NCBI GenBank assembly: GCA_963755695.1
Contig: CAVWLB010000003.1
Span: forward strand, 1-64,000
From: QHWT01 sp963755695
Lineage (GTDB): Bacteria; Acidobacteriota; Vicinamibacteria; Vicinamibacterales; 2-12-FULL-66-21
DNA length: 64,000 nucleotides
Direction: 5' to 3'
The notes below the pieces were generated by a model. It was not told the DNA's origin and did not search any database. It saw only the letters and a list, made by a program, of their open reading frames with translations. Shown here piece after piece: positions 28,208 through 36,866 of the stretch. How positions within the stretch are numbered: the stretch's first letter is position 1; the number at the start of each line of letters is the position of its first letter. The position numbers and the translations under genes are program-made.

Positions 28208-28435
28208 TCAGGGCTCGGAAAGGAGCAGACGGTTCTTGCGTTCGGCGCGGTTGTAGGCGGTGTAGGCGGCGATGACGTGGCAAATCCAGCCGAAGAGCCC
28301 GCCGGTGCCAATCCACATTCCCGGCGTCACGATCAACCAGAAGATCCCGCGCAGGAAATCGCCGTTGTAGAACTGACCGATGCCGGGGATCACCGCGCTG
28401 AGCACGGCGGCCGTCCCTGGGTTCCTCACTGACAT
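28208..28435 (-). CDS. small TM2-like membrane protein
   Basis: A 75-residue protein with two predicted membrane helices. The segment LSAVIPGIGQFYNGDFLRGI is typical of TM2-type and related small acidobacterial proteins, followed by LIVTPGMWIGTGGLFGWICHVIAAYTAYN. The role is unknown. It ends two bases from the converging phosphoesterase gene. Confidence 0.75.
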   Translation of the reverse strand: MSVRNPGTAAVLSAVIPGIGQFYNGDFLRGIFWLIVTPGMWIGTGGLFGWICHVIAAYTAYNRAERKNRLLLSEP

Positions 28436-28472
28436 GCTCCTATACGACGCCGAGCGCCCCCGCCGCGTTCCA

Positions 28473-29093
28473 TTACGACGAGGCCGGCCGGCGTGCGACG
28501 ACGATGAAGGCGTGCCGGGCGATTACTTCAGAGGTCGCTTCATCGAAACCGGCGCTCTTCAGTTCCCTCATGACGCTTTCGGCAGAGACGCCGTGAAACT
28601 TGTCGGTAGCGCGGCCGGCGGGGTCGGCGCTTTCCTTGCCCGGCGGCGTAAAATCGATGACCGCAATGTAGCCGCCCGGCTTCGCCGCGCGAAAGAGACT
28701 GGCGTCCATCGACGGCGGATCTGCGAAGTGATGATAGACGTTCCGCATGAAGATCGCGTCGCAGCAGCCATCTGGCAGGTTGCCGCTGGCGGGAGCGCCC
28801 TCCACGACGGTCACGTTGGTGAGGCGCGCGGATTCTACCGCGCGGGAAATCTCGGTACGGCGACTGGCATTCAGCTCGTTGCTGTAGACGTGGCCGTCGG
28901 GACCGACCTCGCGCGCGAGCGCAATCGTGAGGTCCCCGCTCCCAGCCCCGATTTCTCCAACTACTGAACCCTGATGAACATGAAGAGCTGCGACCAGGCG
29001 TTTCGCATCGGCTGCGTTGTCCGCAGCGCTCTGGGCGAACCCGAGTTGCGTGACGAGCAGAGTGACGACGAGCACGCAGCGTGGGATCCGCAT
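28473..29093 (-). CDS. exported class I methyltransferase
   Basis: A 206-residue protein with a signal peptide (CVLVVTLLVTQLGFAQS) followed by a methyltransferase domain: motif I VGEIGAGSGDLTIALAREVG, then NVTVVEGAPASGNLPDGCCD and the post-motif AAKPGGYIAVIDFTP. Acidobacteria and planctomycetes carry several such secreted SAM-fold proteins of unknown role; SAM is not known to be available outside the cytoplasm, so the function is open. Confidence 0.85.
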   Translation of the reverse strand: MRIPRCVLVVTLLVTQLGFAQSAADNAADAKRLVAALHVHQGSVVGEIGAGSGDLTIALAREVGPDGHVYSNELNASRRTEISRAVESARLTNVTVVEGAPASGNLPDGCCDAIFMRNVYHHFADPPSMDASLFRAAKPGGYIAVIDFTPPGKESADPAGRATDKFHGVSAESVMRELKSAGFDEATSEVIARHAFIVVARRPASS

Positions 29094-29130
29094 GGCGCTT
29101 TTGACGATGACCGCGCGCTCGCGGTCGGAC

Positions 29131-29970
29131 TCATGTCCCGGCGCGGGCGAGATCGATTCCCAGATACGGCGCGATCTCGCGCAGCTTCTGCTGGATCAGC
29201 CTGACGTTGCGCGGCCCCATCCGCAGGAACTGGCGCTGCGCTCCAGACAGCGATTCGAGCGCCGGATCGTCGAAGGTGTAGTTGACCGACGTGTGACTGA
29301 GCACGACCCGGCCGTCGATGACCGGCGTTCGCAGGAGCTCGACGATCGCCCGGGTCAGAATTGGATCGAATTCGCCGTCGGGATCGCCGAGCTGCCGGTA
29401 GGCCTCGGTAATCCGCGGCTTGAGCGTCGCATAGAGCCGCGCCGCCTCACGCGCGTCGATCGCCGCGACCGCATCCGCGTAGCGGTCGTAACGCTGATAG
29501 CTGGCCGGATCGATGTACTCGCTCGTCCCGTCGGTCGCGGCTCGAAACTCGCCGGTCGGTTTGATCACTCTCAGTTGCTTCGACGGCGACCGTCTTTCAG
29601 CGATGGTCTGTGTGACGAGCGCGAAATTCTGGATCAGGTGATTGGTCGTCAGCCATGCCGTGACCGTCGGATGGGATGTAAGCGCCGACAGAAGCTGGCG
29701 CACCAGCGGATCGGTCTGGTCGAGCGGAGGCACCTCGATATTCGCCCCGGGCTCGGCGGTGGGTGCGGCATGCGGCTGAGGAGTCACCTGCTGCGTCTGC
29801 ACGTGTACCGACGCAGGGGTCGACTGGTGCGGCCACAGCAGATACGCCGCCGGCACGGCGAGAACGATCGCGATGATCGCCAGCGCAACGAACCTGCCCG
29901 GCCGTCGCGTGCGCGGCACCGGCGAGGGCGACTCCGGTCTGTCGAGCCTGAGGTCCGCGATGTTTTCCAT
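29131..29970 (-). CDS. DUF3014 domain protein, membrane-anchored
   Basis: A 279-residue protein with one membrane helix (ALAIIAIVLAVPAAYLLW, about 29-46), a Thr/Pro/Gln linker, and a DUF3014 domain beginning VPPLDQTDPLVRQLLSALTS. The C-terminal half is helical (AARLYATLKPRITEAYRQLG). The domain faces the periplasm if the basic N-terminus stays inside. Function unknown. It is the outermost of three minus-strand genes here (28208, 28473, 29131). Confidence 0.8.
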   Translation of the reverse strand: MENIADLRLDRPESPSPVPRTRRPGRFVALAIIAIVLAVPAAYLLWPHQSTPASVHVQTQQVTPQPHAAPTAEPGANIEVPPLDQTDPLVRQLLSALTSHPTVTAWLTTNHLIQNFALVTQTIAERRSPSKQLRVIKPTGEFRAATDGTSEYIDPASYQRYDRYADAVAAIDAREAARLYATLKPRITEAYRQLGDPDGEFDPILTRAIVELLRTPVIDGRVVLSHTSVNYTFDDPALESLSGAQRQFLRMGPRNVRLIQQKLREIAPYLGIDLARAGT

Positions 29971-30066
29971 TTGGCCAGTCTACACCCCGCCCGACCGGTG
30001 TTGTCGCGATCGCCTGCTGCCTGATTTCCGAGCACAGCACTGGACGCCGGGTGTAACCTCTGGATT

Positions 30067-31368
30067 ATGGGTCGCGCGGCTCTCTCTCGACGCCGCTTCC
30101 TTACCCAGTGCCTGGCCGCGATTCCGACGGCTCGTGCGAGCTTCGCCGCGGCACAGGTCAACCGCGAGCGTCCCCCTCGTGAGAGCGACGAGTTCAGGCG
30201 GCGCGACGAGCGCCTCACGCTTTCACAGATCGGCGAGACGCTCCGTAATCGATATCCCGATCTGCCCAGCCACTTCATCTTTGAGTACTACCCCTGGTAT
30301 GGCGTCAATCCGTGGCGGCATTGGGACGCGGATGGCCGCAAGCCGCCGGCAGAAATTGCGTCGAGCTACATGCCTGCGCTCGGACCTTACGACTCGCGCG
30401 ACACACGCGTGCTCGAGCAGCATGCGAAGTGGATCACCGCTGCAGGCGTCGGCGCGATCAATCTGAGCTGGTGGGGCCAGGACACCTACGAAGACCGGGC
30501 CGCCCCGGTCGTGATGGACGTGATGCGCGCGTTCGGCATCAAGGTCACGTTCCATATCGAGCCATACCCCTCACGCGCGCAGACCATCGTCGAGGACATC
30601 AAATATCTGCTGCGTCAGTACGGCGAGCGCCGGCGGTGGGACAACTTCCTGCTGGTTCGGCATGCCGATGGCTCGGCGGCGCCGGTGATGAAGCTGTTCG
30701 CGAGCATCCTGCCGGAAACGTCGACCGATTGTCTGGGCGTGACCAGGCCGGTAGCCGGATATGTTCCGGATGATGTGTGGCGTGATCGAACCCGCACGCT
30801 GAAGCAGGAGCTCGGCAGCGAGTTCCCCAAATTCATGCTGCTCGCCGACACTCTGAACATCGTCCGGGCGGGGGTCAGCGGATTTGACGGCGGCGTATCG
30901 GCGGATCCGTACTTTAAACTGGATCGCTGGGACGAGGTGGTGCGGAACTTCAACGCGCACGACCTGCCGTTCGTCTTTGCCGCGAACGCCGGGTTCGACG
31001 GCGTGCCACCGCCGGTGATTCCAGTCAACGACCCGTGTTATCGCCCCGCTCGCCCCGAACCCGCTCCCGACGTCGACTGGAACTCGGAAACGTCGCGGCA
31101 GCGGGAGCACGACGCCAGCGCACAGCGGATTCGCGAGTCATTCGAAAAGGCCATCCGCCTGCAGGTCGCTACGGACTCAGCCAACCTGCGGCGCGGCTTC
31201 TTCCTGGTTTATGTGAACTCCTTCAACGAGTGGCACGAAGGCACCCAGTTCGAGCCGACCGTTTCGTACGCTTCCCTCTCCGCGGCTGCGCGCGCCAGAT
31301 ATCACGACGCAGCCGCCGGCGCTTACCGCCTCGAAACGCTCCAGTCGATGATGGCGCAGATCATCTGA
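30067..31368 (+). CDS. GH99-like glycoside hydrolase, Tat-exported
   Basis: A 433-residue protein. The N-terminus SRRRFLTQCLAAIPTARA is a twin-arginine signal. The catalytic domain resembles family 99 (endo-alpha-mannosidase) proteins: FEYYPWYGVNPWRHWD, GVGAINLSWWGQDTYED, FHIEPYPSRAQTIVED and the C-terminal NSFNEWHEGTQFEP. GH99-like proteins act on mannose-containing glycans, but which sugar is cut here is not known. It is monocistronic, with a long intergenic gap downstream. Confidence 0.8.
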   Translation: MGRAALSRRRFLTQCLAAIPTARASFAAAQVNRERPPRESDEFRRRDERLTLSQIGETLRNRYPDLPSHFIFEYYPWYGVNPWRHWDADGRKPPAEIASSYMPALGPYDSRDTRVLEQHAKWITAAGVGAINLSWWGQDTYEDRAAPVVMDVMRAFGIKVTFHIEPYPSRAQTIVEDIKYLLRQYGERRRWDNFLLVRHADGSAAPVMKLFASILPETSTDCLGVTRPVAGYVPDDVWRDRTRTLKQELGSEFPKFMLLADTLNIVRAGVSGFDGGVSADPYFKLDRWDEVVRNFNAHDLPFVFAANAGFDGVPPPVIPVNDPCYRPARPEPAPDVDWNSETSRQREHDASAQRIRESFEKAIRLQVATDSANLRRGFFLVYVNSFNEWHEGTQFEPTVSYASLSAAARARYHDAAAGAYRLETLQSMMAQII

Positions 31369-31875
31369 CTGCCCACCCGGTCGTCAACGGACATCAACGG
31401 CACCCGCATCGAGACCAGCAAACCCGGGTGCGCATTGATAGCGCGCATCGCACTTCCGGGGCGGGCGACGATCTCCGCCGCAGTGCTGAGTCCCAACCCG
31501 ACTCCAGGCGCGGTCCTCTCGCCTCCGGCGCCCGAAACCGCGATTGAAAAATCTGCGGCAAGGCGTGCAGAGGTGTCAGGACCTCCTGTGTATTGCAAAT
31601 CCTGTGAACAGGCTCAGCGGTTGGCCGTGGTTATTCGGAAAGAGTGTCGCGTTTTCTGGAAAACGGGGGAGGCCTTTGGAGAATGCGGCACGCCAGCGGA
31701 GTAATGTCTCCCAATTGGTGACGTAAGGTCGCTCCACACGCCGACATTTTTCTGCCGGAACGCATCCTTTCAAATCTGTCAGTGGCGGCAGTGTTCCACC
31801 GTGGCTCAGTGCCCTCGAGCAAACAGCGCCAGGCGGGAGGCATCAAAGAAGGACCCTCCCGCCGTGGCGTTGTCG
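31369..31875. other. intergenic stretch with no supported gene
   Basis: This 507-base stretch contains only short open frames on both strands without domain, ribosome binding site or length to support them. Local composition is somewhat less GC-rich than the flanking genes. No repeat or RNA was recognised. Confidence 0.45.
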
Positions 31876-32544
31876 TCAGTGAACGATCGAGCCGGCCGTC
31901 TCCCGCATCAATCGCCAGTCGGACTCCAGGATTGTCCACAGCGTCTGATCCAGGTACTCGTTGTTGCGCAGGAATGATTTGCGCAGGATGCCCTCCTGCG
32001 TCGCCCCGATCTTTTTCAGGGCGGCGTTGCCGCGGCCGTTCTGCACGGCCGCGCGCGCTTCCAGACGGTGCGTGCCGATCCTCGCGAACGTGAAGTCGAG
32101 GACCAGGCGCGCTCCGTCTACGAACATCCCGCTCCCCCAGTATGCCGATCCGATCGCGAAGCCCCACTCGGCGGTTGCGAACCCGGGCTCGAGCTGGCGC
32201 ACCTGGAAGATGCCGATTGCCGAGTCCATACCGTGCGGCACCACGGCAAAGCAGACGTAATTGCCTGCCGCGCGCTCCCGGTGCGTCCACGCGATGAACC
32301 GCTCGAACCCTTCCACCGTCGTCGGCGGTGGCGAGATGAAGCGGGCCACTTCTTCGGTCGAGAGCATGGCGAGCAGGGCCGGGGCATCCGACAGCCGCAG
32401 CTCACGCAGCGTCACCATCGTTCCCGTCAGGACCGGCAGCCCCTTTCGCCAGTCCGAGCTGGTCGCGGCGGACGCGCGGGCACCCGCCATGACGGCCTCG
32501 AGGTTCGTCACCGTCTGTGCTTCGCGGAAAGGCATCTTCTCCAT
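31876..32544 (-). CDS. GNAT acetyltransferase (RimJ/RimL-like)
   Basis: A 222-residue acetyltransferase. The N-terminus after about residue 40 (GTMVTLRELRLSDAPALLAM) and the acetyl-CoA-binding region (AEWGFAIGSAYWGSGMFVDG, followed by HRLEARAAVQNGRGNAALKKIG) match the RimJ/RimL subgroup, which acetylates protein N-termini or antibiotics. It is adjacent to the protease gene, starting one base from that gene's stop, and is probably co-transcribed downstream of it. Confidence 0.85.
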   Translation of the reverse strand: MEKMPFREAQTVTNLEAVMAGARASAATSSDWRKGLPVLTGTMVTLRELRLSDAPALLAMLSTEEVARFISPPPTTVEGFERFIAWTHRERAAGNYVCFAVVPHGMDSAIGIFQVRQLEPGFATAEWGFAIGSAYWGSGMFVDGARLVLDFTFARIGTHRLEARAAVQNGRGNAALKKIGATQEGILRKSFLRNNEYLDQTLWTILESDWRLMRETAGSIVH

Positions 32545-32545
32545 G

Positions 32546-34741
32546 TTAGAACCCTCCCCCGGGAAGCGTCGTCGCCGTCCCCACCAGACTCGTCATGGCG
32601 TCCCCACCCATGGTTCCGTCGCCGGCTGCCGGCTCACTCGAGAACAATGAATCGAACGTCAGCACCTCGTAGTTCGGCGGACTCGTGTCCGGATCGTCGT
32701 AGAGAGCAGTCGGCTTCTCCGTTTCATCCGACGTGCCCCAAACGATGTTGTCGCCGTCCCGACACGTGCCCCATACGATGTTTTCCCTGTCGAGCGCGGT
32801 GCCCCACACAATGTTGTCGAGATCGCGCAGGGCGCTGCCCCAGACCACATTCTCGCAGTCGTTCCCGGAGCACAGCGTGCCCCAGACGATGTTGGCGGCA
32901 TCGAGCGACGTGCCCCACACGATGTTGTCGCCGTCGCGTACCGTGCCCCAGACGATGTTGTCGACGTCGCGGGCAGTGCCCCAAACGATGTTGTCGCCGT
33001 CGCGAGCCGTGCCCCAAACGATGTTGTCGCCGTCACGGCTGACCGTACCCCACACGATGTTGGCGGCATCCAGCAGCGACGTGCCCCAGACGATGTTGTC
33101 GCAGTTGCGGCCGCAGATCGTGCCCCAGACGATGTTCTTGCCGCTGTCGCGCGACGCTGCACCCCAGGTCACGCCGGTCGCCCACGCGGAACCGGCCGGC
33201 TTGATCACACCGCCGGTCAGCCGCCGATTGCCCCACAGAATCGAGCGTCCCCAGGCCAGCGCGTACGGATAGCGCTGGCCGGCCGTGGCGCTCAGGAAAA
33301 ATCGCGCCAGGTCGACCGCGCCGCGAGTGTTGAGAAAGCCTGCACCCTGGGTCAGCGAATCGTAGTCGTACCTCTGGGCGGTGTATTCGATGATTGCCTT
33401 GACCAGATTGGGCGTCAGCTTCGGGTTCGCCTGAATCATCAGCGCGGCGGTGCCAGCGACCATCGGCGCCGCCATGCTGGTGCCGGTCAGGCTCAGATAC
33501 GGTTTGTAAGCGGTGTTCAGCGAGCCCGTGAGAAGGTACGCCGACTTGGTCTGGTAGAACAGGCTGGTCGGATCGCTGAGCGACACGATGCCGGTGCCCG
33601 GTGCCACCACGTCGGGCTTTGCAACGTAGTCGATGGCCGAAGGGCCTCGCGAGCTGTAGTCCGCGATGCTGTCGTCGTAACGGGCCAGGGTCCCCTTCGT
33701 GTTCGTTGCGCCAACCGTCAGCACCCATGGGGCGTTGCCCGGCGAGGTGATGCCGCCATACTGCGTCTTCCCCTCGCTGTTGCGACCCAGGTTGCCGGCT
33801 GCCGTGACGACCACGATCCCGCTGTCGACGGCGCGCTTCGCGGCCAGCGTCAAGGGATCCGTCCTGTACGATTCGGTGACCGGCGCGCCAACCGACAGGT
33901 TGGCGACGCGAATGTTATAGGCGCCCTTGTTGGCCACCGTCCAGGCGAGCGCCGCGATGACGTTGCTGATATATCCGGTGCCTTGATCGTTGAGCACCTT
34001 CAGGCTGACGAGATGAGCTGCCGGCGCGATGCCCGCGCGAGCGCCGGAGGTGTCGTATCCGTTGCCCGCGACGATGCCGGCGACGTGAGTGCCGTGACCG
34101 TTGTCATCGTACGGCGCGGTTCGGCCGTTGACGAAGTCGACGAACTTCGCGACACGCTGGCCGCCCACGACCCGGACGTTGAGGTTGGTGCCCCTATAAG
34201 TCAGGTCGTCGTGCCACGGGGTCACACCCGAGTCGATGATGGCCACTCCGACGCCGGCGCCGTCGAAGCCCAAGTCATCCTGCACCGAGCGCGCACCGAT
34301 GCTGATCGCAGCGCGGTTCAAGTGTGCGCGCGTCGGACGATCGACGTGGATGCTTTCGACCGCCGATGAATCGGCGAGCTTCTTCAGCTGACCGTTGCTC
34401 AACTCGACGACCTGACCGTTGATGAGCGGCAGCCGTCGCCAGAGGTTGCCTCCGAGCTTCCGAATATCCTCGGACGCGTCGGCTCCCTCTTTCAGGATGA
34501 CGATGACCCGCGAGCGGCCCACGGTGCCCTTCGAAACGAGGTCGCTGAGAACGGGATCGAACTTGTCGTTCCCCTTCCCCTTTCCCTTGTTCGAGCCCGC
34601 GTAGAGCGGCGCGGCGGCAAGCGTCAGGAACCAGAGGGCCAGAGTGATTCGGGCAACCGGCCCGCTTCCCCGAATTCCCCACACCGCCTTCTTCTGTCCG
34701 CCATCAATCCGGCGGCCGTAGCGCGGAGTACGTAAAGTCAT
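32546..34741 (-). CDS. S8 subtilisin-like serine protease with NIVWGT repeats
   Basis: A 731-residue secreted protease. An N-terminal hydrophobic segment (ITLALWFLTLAAAPLYAGS) is followed by a propeptide-like domain and the S8 domain with Asp170 (AIIDSGV), His216 (GHGTHVAG) and Ser422 (LTGTSMAAP). From about residue 535 to 675 the chain is made of roughly a dozen 9-15-residue repeats built on D/A/E-N-I-V-W-G-T. The repeats probably form a beta-solenoid or cell-surface tail (inference). The last 55 residues are acidic and Pro/Gly-rich. The repeat region is also a tandem repeat in the DNA. Confidence 0.92.
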   Translation of the reverse strand: MTLRTPRYGRRIDGGQKKAVWGIRGSGPVARITLALWFLTLAAAPLYAGSNKGKGKGNDKFDPVLSDLVSKGTVGRSRVIVILKEGADASEDIRKLGGNLWRRLPLINGQVVELSNGQLKKLADSSAVESIHVDRPTRAHLNRAAISIGARSVQDDLGFDGAGVGVAIIDSGVTPWHDDLTYRGTNLNVRVVGGQRVAKFVDFVNGRTAPYDDNGHGTHVAGIVAGNGYDTSGARAGIAPAAHLVSLKVLNDQGTGYISNVIAALAWTVANKGAYNIRVANLSVGAPVTESYRTDPLTLAAKRAVDSGIVVVTAAGNLGRNSEGKTQYGGITSPGNAPWVLTVGATNTKGTLARYDDSIADYSSRGPSAIDYVAKPDVVAPGTGIVSLSDPTSLFYQTKSAYLLTGSLNTAYKPYLSLTGTSMAAPMVAGTAALMIQANPKLTPNLVKAIIEYTAQRYDYDSLTQGAGFLNTRGAVDLARFFLSATAGQRYPYALAWGRSILWGNRRLTGGVIKPAGSAWATGVTWGAASRDSGKNIVWGTICGRNCDNIVWGTSLLDAANIVWGTVSRDGDNIVWGTARDGDNIVWGTARDVDNIVWGTVRDGDNIVWGTSLDAANIVWGTLCSGNDCENVVWGSALRDLDNIVWGTALDRENIVWGTCRDGDNIVWGTSDETEKPTALYDDPDTSPPNYEVLTFDSLFSSEPAAGDGTMGGDAMTSLVGTATTLPGGGF
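32733..33142 (-). repeat. coding tandem repeats for NIVWGT units
   Basis: On the plus strand the motif GTGCCCCAAACGATGTTGTC recurs about every 27-45 bases, encoding N-I-V-W-G-T on the minus strand. At least twelve copies are present, with one degenerate copy (NVVWGS). Linkers between copies vary in sequence (RDGD, SLDAA, LCSGNDCE), so length change by whole repeats is plausible. Confidence 0.9.
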
Positions 34742-35168
34742 GGCCGCCAGAAGAGCAAGCTCGACGCCACGACTTCACATCATGATGACGGCACCAGCGA
34801 AAGGCCGCCAGTTCAACTACTTGCCGTCATGCGAGACAGTTCTCTGACGCGGCCGTCCTTTCGATGGCTGTTCCGGTTTGCAGCACCGCAAAATGTGATC
34901 GGCGAAAGGGATCTTCCGGATTGCTCGGCAAATGCACGATCGCCGCGACATGTGCCAGGCTGAAACGCAGGTGTCATCATGAGACACGACGCGCGCCGGT
35001 GTTCCGAACCCGGCGCTTACACAATCGTCGGTCTCACGGGCGAAATCCGGGGCCGGCTGACGGATTTCGCGTCATCGCTCCGGGTGCTCCCCTGAAGTTC
35101 CCGGAAGCTCCTTGGGGGATTTGGCAGATGCAATACCTGGAAGAAACGGAGGTCGTGCAGTAGATCGG
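34742..35168. other. intergenic stretch with no supported gene
   Basis: This 427-base stretch lies upstream of the protease and downstream of a small minus-strand gene. It should contain the protease promoter. A 99-residue plus-strand frame (34864-35163) is basic, lacks a domain and is not supported. Nothing else was recognised. Confidence 0.45.
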
Positions 35169-35381
35169 TCAGTCGCGGCCGAGCGGCCCCCACCATCCGT
35201 TCTGCTGGAAGCTTTCCTGCAGTTCGAGCCAGCGGCGATGCACCGTGTCTGATGAAGGATAGTGCTCCACACGCACCGGCTGGTTGGGTTCAGTGATGGC
35301 AATCTCAAACCCCGCCCCATCGTCGGCAGGGCGGACTTCACACCGAATGAACGTCGATTCTTTCTGGAAGAAATAGAACAC
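35169..35381 (-). CDS. small conserved hypothetical protein
   Basis: A 70-residue soluble protein beginning MFYFFQKESTFIRCEVRPAD, with a hydrophilic middle (ITEPNQPVRVEHY) and ending WGPLGRD. It is compact, with mixed beta and alpha propensity, and similar short proteins are recalled from acidobacterial genomes. No domain name can be assigned. Function unknown. Confidence 0.65.
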   Translation of the reverse strand: MFYFFQKESTFIRCEVRPADDGAGFEIAITEPNQPVRVEHYPSSDTVHRRWLELQESFQQNGWWGPLGRD

Positions 35382-35397
35382 AGCTCTCTCTGCTCTG

Positions 35398-35462
35398 GTA
35401 ACCGTTAACTGTTAGTGGTTTGCTGTTTTGCTGTTTGCTGTCAGCCGTTAACCGCAAACCGC
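35398..35462. repeat. TTTGCTGT low-complexity block with inverted flanks
   Basis: The block contains several copies of TTTGCTGT flanked by GTTAACTG/CCGTTAACCG-type pieces, and its right part (AACCGCAAACCGC) is nearly the reverse complement of its left part (GTGGTTTGCTG). It lies just after the alpha/beta hydrolase stop and before the small minus-strand gene. Confidence 0.65.
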
Positions 35463-35466
35463 TGAC

Positions 35467-36681
35467 TCACTTCCCCATCCTCGCGTGCTTGCCTCGTGCG
35501 GGAGAGATTGCCACGGGCGGTGCAATCGTGACTGCATCCAGAAAGCGCTCGACCGCAAACATCGTGATTTGACCGCATGGTCCGCCGAAGCTCTTGTCGC
35601 AGCCGTGCGTCGCCCACGGGAGCTCGGCGAAGACGTGCCTCACGCCGGCCTGCCGGAGCCGATCGTCCAGTCGGGCGCTCTGATCGGCCGGAATCATCTG
35701 GTCACGGGCGCCGTGCACGAGGAGCGTGGGTGGCGAGGCGGCGGTTACGAAATTGATCGGCGACGCGGCGAAGTACGCTTTCTCTTCACGTGCCGGCGGT
35801 CCACCCACGTAACGTTCCAGCAATCCACGCGTGTCATAAAGCGGTTGCGGTGACGGATGCGCATAGGCTGCGCTCAAATCCGACGGCGCGTAGATCGAAA
35901 TCACGCCGCGAATCGATGGATCGTTGGCCGTGTAGGCCGCCAGCAGCGCAAGCTGGCCCCCTTCCGAACGGCCCATCAGCGTCAGCCGCGACGGATCGAG
36001 AGGAAACTCGGACGCGTGTTCCTTGAGATAGGCAATTGCACTCTTTACGTCTTCGGCGGCGGCCGGAAACTTCCAGCGGGGCGCCAGGCGATAGTTGATC
36101 GCCGCGACCACGTAGTCCCGACTCGCGAGGTACGCGTTGAGCGCCACGAACTCGCTGTTGTCGCCTCGCTGCCAGCCGCCGCCATGAATCACGATCACCG
36201 CCGGAATTGCGTCGTGCAGGTAGGCGGGATGATAGATGTCGAGAGTCAGCGTCTGGTCCTCATACGAGGCAAACGTCCGCTCCTCGAATCGCACCGCGGG
36301 GATCCTGAGCGGGGTAACCAACTCCTGGAGCACCACCGGCTCGGGCCGCGGATCACCCGACGCCGGAGGCCGCTGACGCCGTTCCTTTCCGAACTCCACG
36401 TCGAACGTCTGCTTCAGTTCGGCGCCGGCGATTCGCGCTCGGTAGACGGGCAGGACCAGGAACGGGATTGCACACAGGCTGCAAAGCGCGCCCATCCGGC
36501 CGGCCATGGTCTGCCGCCTGGTTGGAATGAGCGGCAGCAACGCGGCAATCGCCAGCCAATAGCCGTATTCCGTTGCGGCGACGCTCGCACCCCAGAGCAG
36601 CGGGTGCGGCGCCGGAAGTGCGGTCATCGCTGCCAGAGCGAGCAGGACGATACCCCCGACAAAGCGCAACAGATCGGTCAT
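35467..36681 (-). CDS. alpha/beta hydrolase (esterase/lipase) with N-terminal membrane region
   Basis: A 404-residue protein. Two to three membrane helices (VGGIVLLALAAMTALPA; LAIAALLPLIPT; LCSLCAIPFLVLPVY) anchor a C-terminal alpha/beta hydrolase of the hormone-sensitive-lipase-like type: oxyanion motif VIHGGGWQRGD, nucleophile in MGRSEGGQLA, Asp in HGARDQMIP and His in WATHGCD. Substrate unknown. ATG 36681 was chosen because it starts just before the first helix; a longer frame to 36840 is Arg/Cys-rich and unlikely. Confidence 0.85.
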   Translation of the reverse strand: MTDLLRFVGGIVLLALAAMTALPAPHPLLWGASVAATEYGYWLAIAALLPLIPTRRQTMAGRMGALCSLCAIPFLVLPVYRARIAGAELKQTFDVEFGKERRQRPPASGDPRPEPVVLQELVTPLRIPAVRFEERTFASYEDQTLTLDIYHPAYLHDAIPAVIVIHGGGWQRGDNSEFVALNAYLASRDYVVAAINYRLAPRWKFPAAAEDVKSAIAYLKEHASEFPLDPSRLTLMGRSEGGQLALLAAYTANDPSIRGVISIYAPSDLSAAYAHPSPQPLYDTRGLLERYVGGPPAREEKAYFAASPINFVTAASPPTLLVHGARDQMIPADQSARLDDRLRQAGVRHVFAELPWATHGCDKSFGGPCGQITMFAVERFLDAVTIAPPVAISPARGKHARMGK

Positions 36682-36866
36682 CGATATCGAAAACGCCGGA
36701 CACACTACGCCCGGCGTGTCGCCGGGGTCGCTACAACGAAAGTGCCAGCACGACTTGCACGATTTCACATAGAAATGCCCAGGCCGGCCCTCCCGTCGCC
36801 TGCGAAATTGTGATCGGCCGACAATATTGGGGATCGCCACCCCGCTCCGGCCGCGTCATACGTAAA

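Noticed and set aside
31435..31704. 89-codon plus-strand frame in the gap after the GH99-like gene
   Set aside because: No domain, no ribosome binding site and no coding bias relative to the alternative frames.
32733..33142. Regularly spaced repeats resembling a CRISPR array
   Set aside because: The repeats encode an in-frame NIVWGT peptide within a protease, spacer lengths vary and no cas genes are present.
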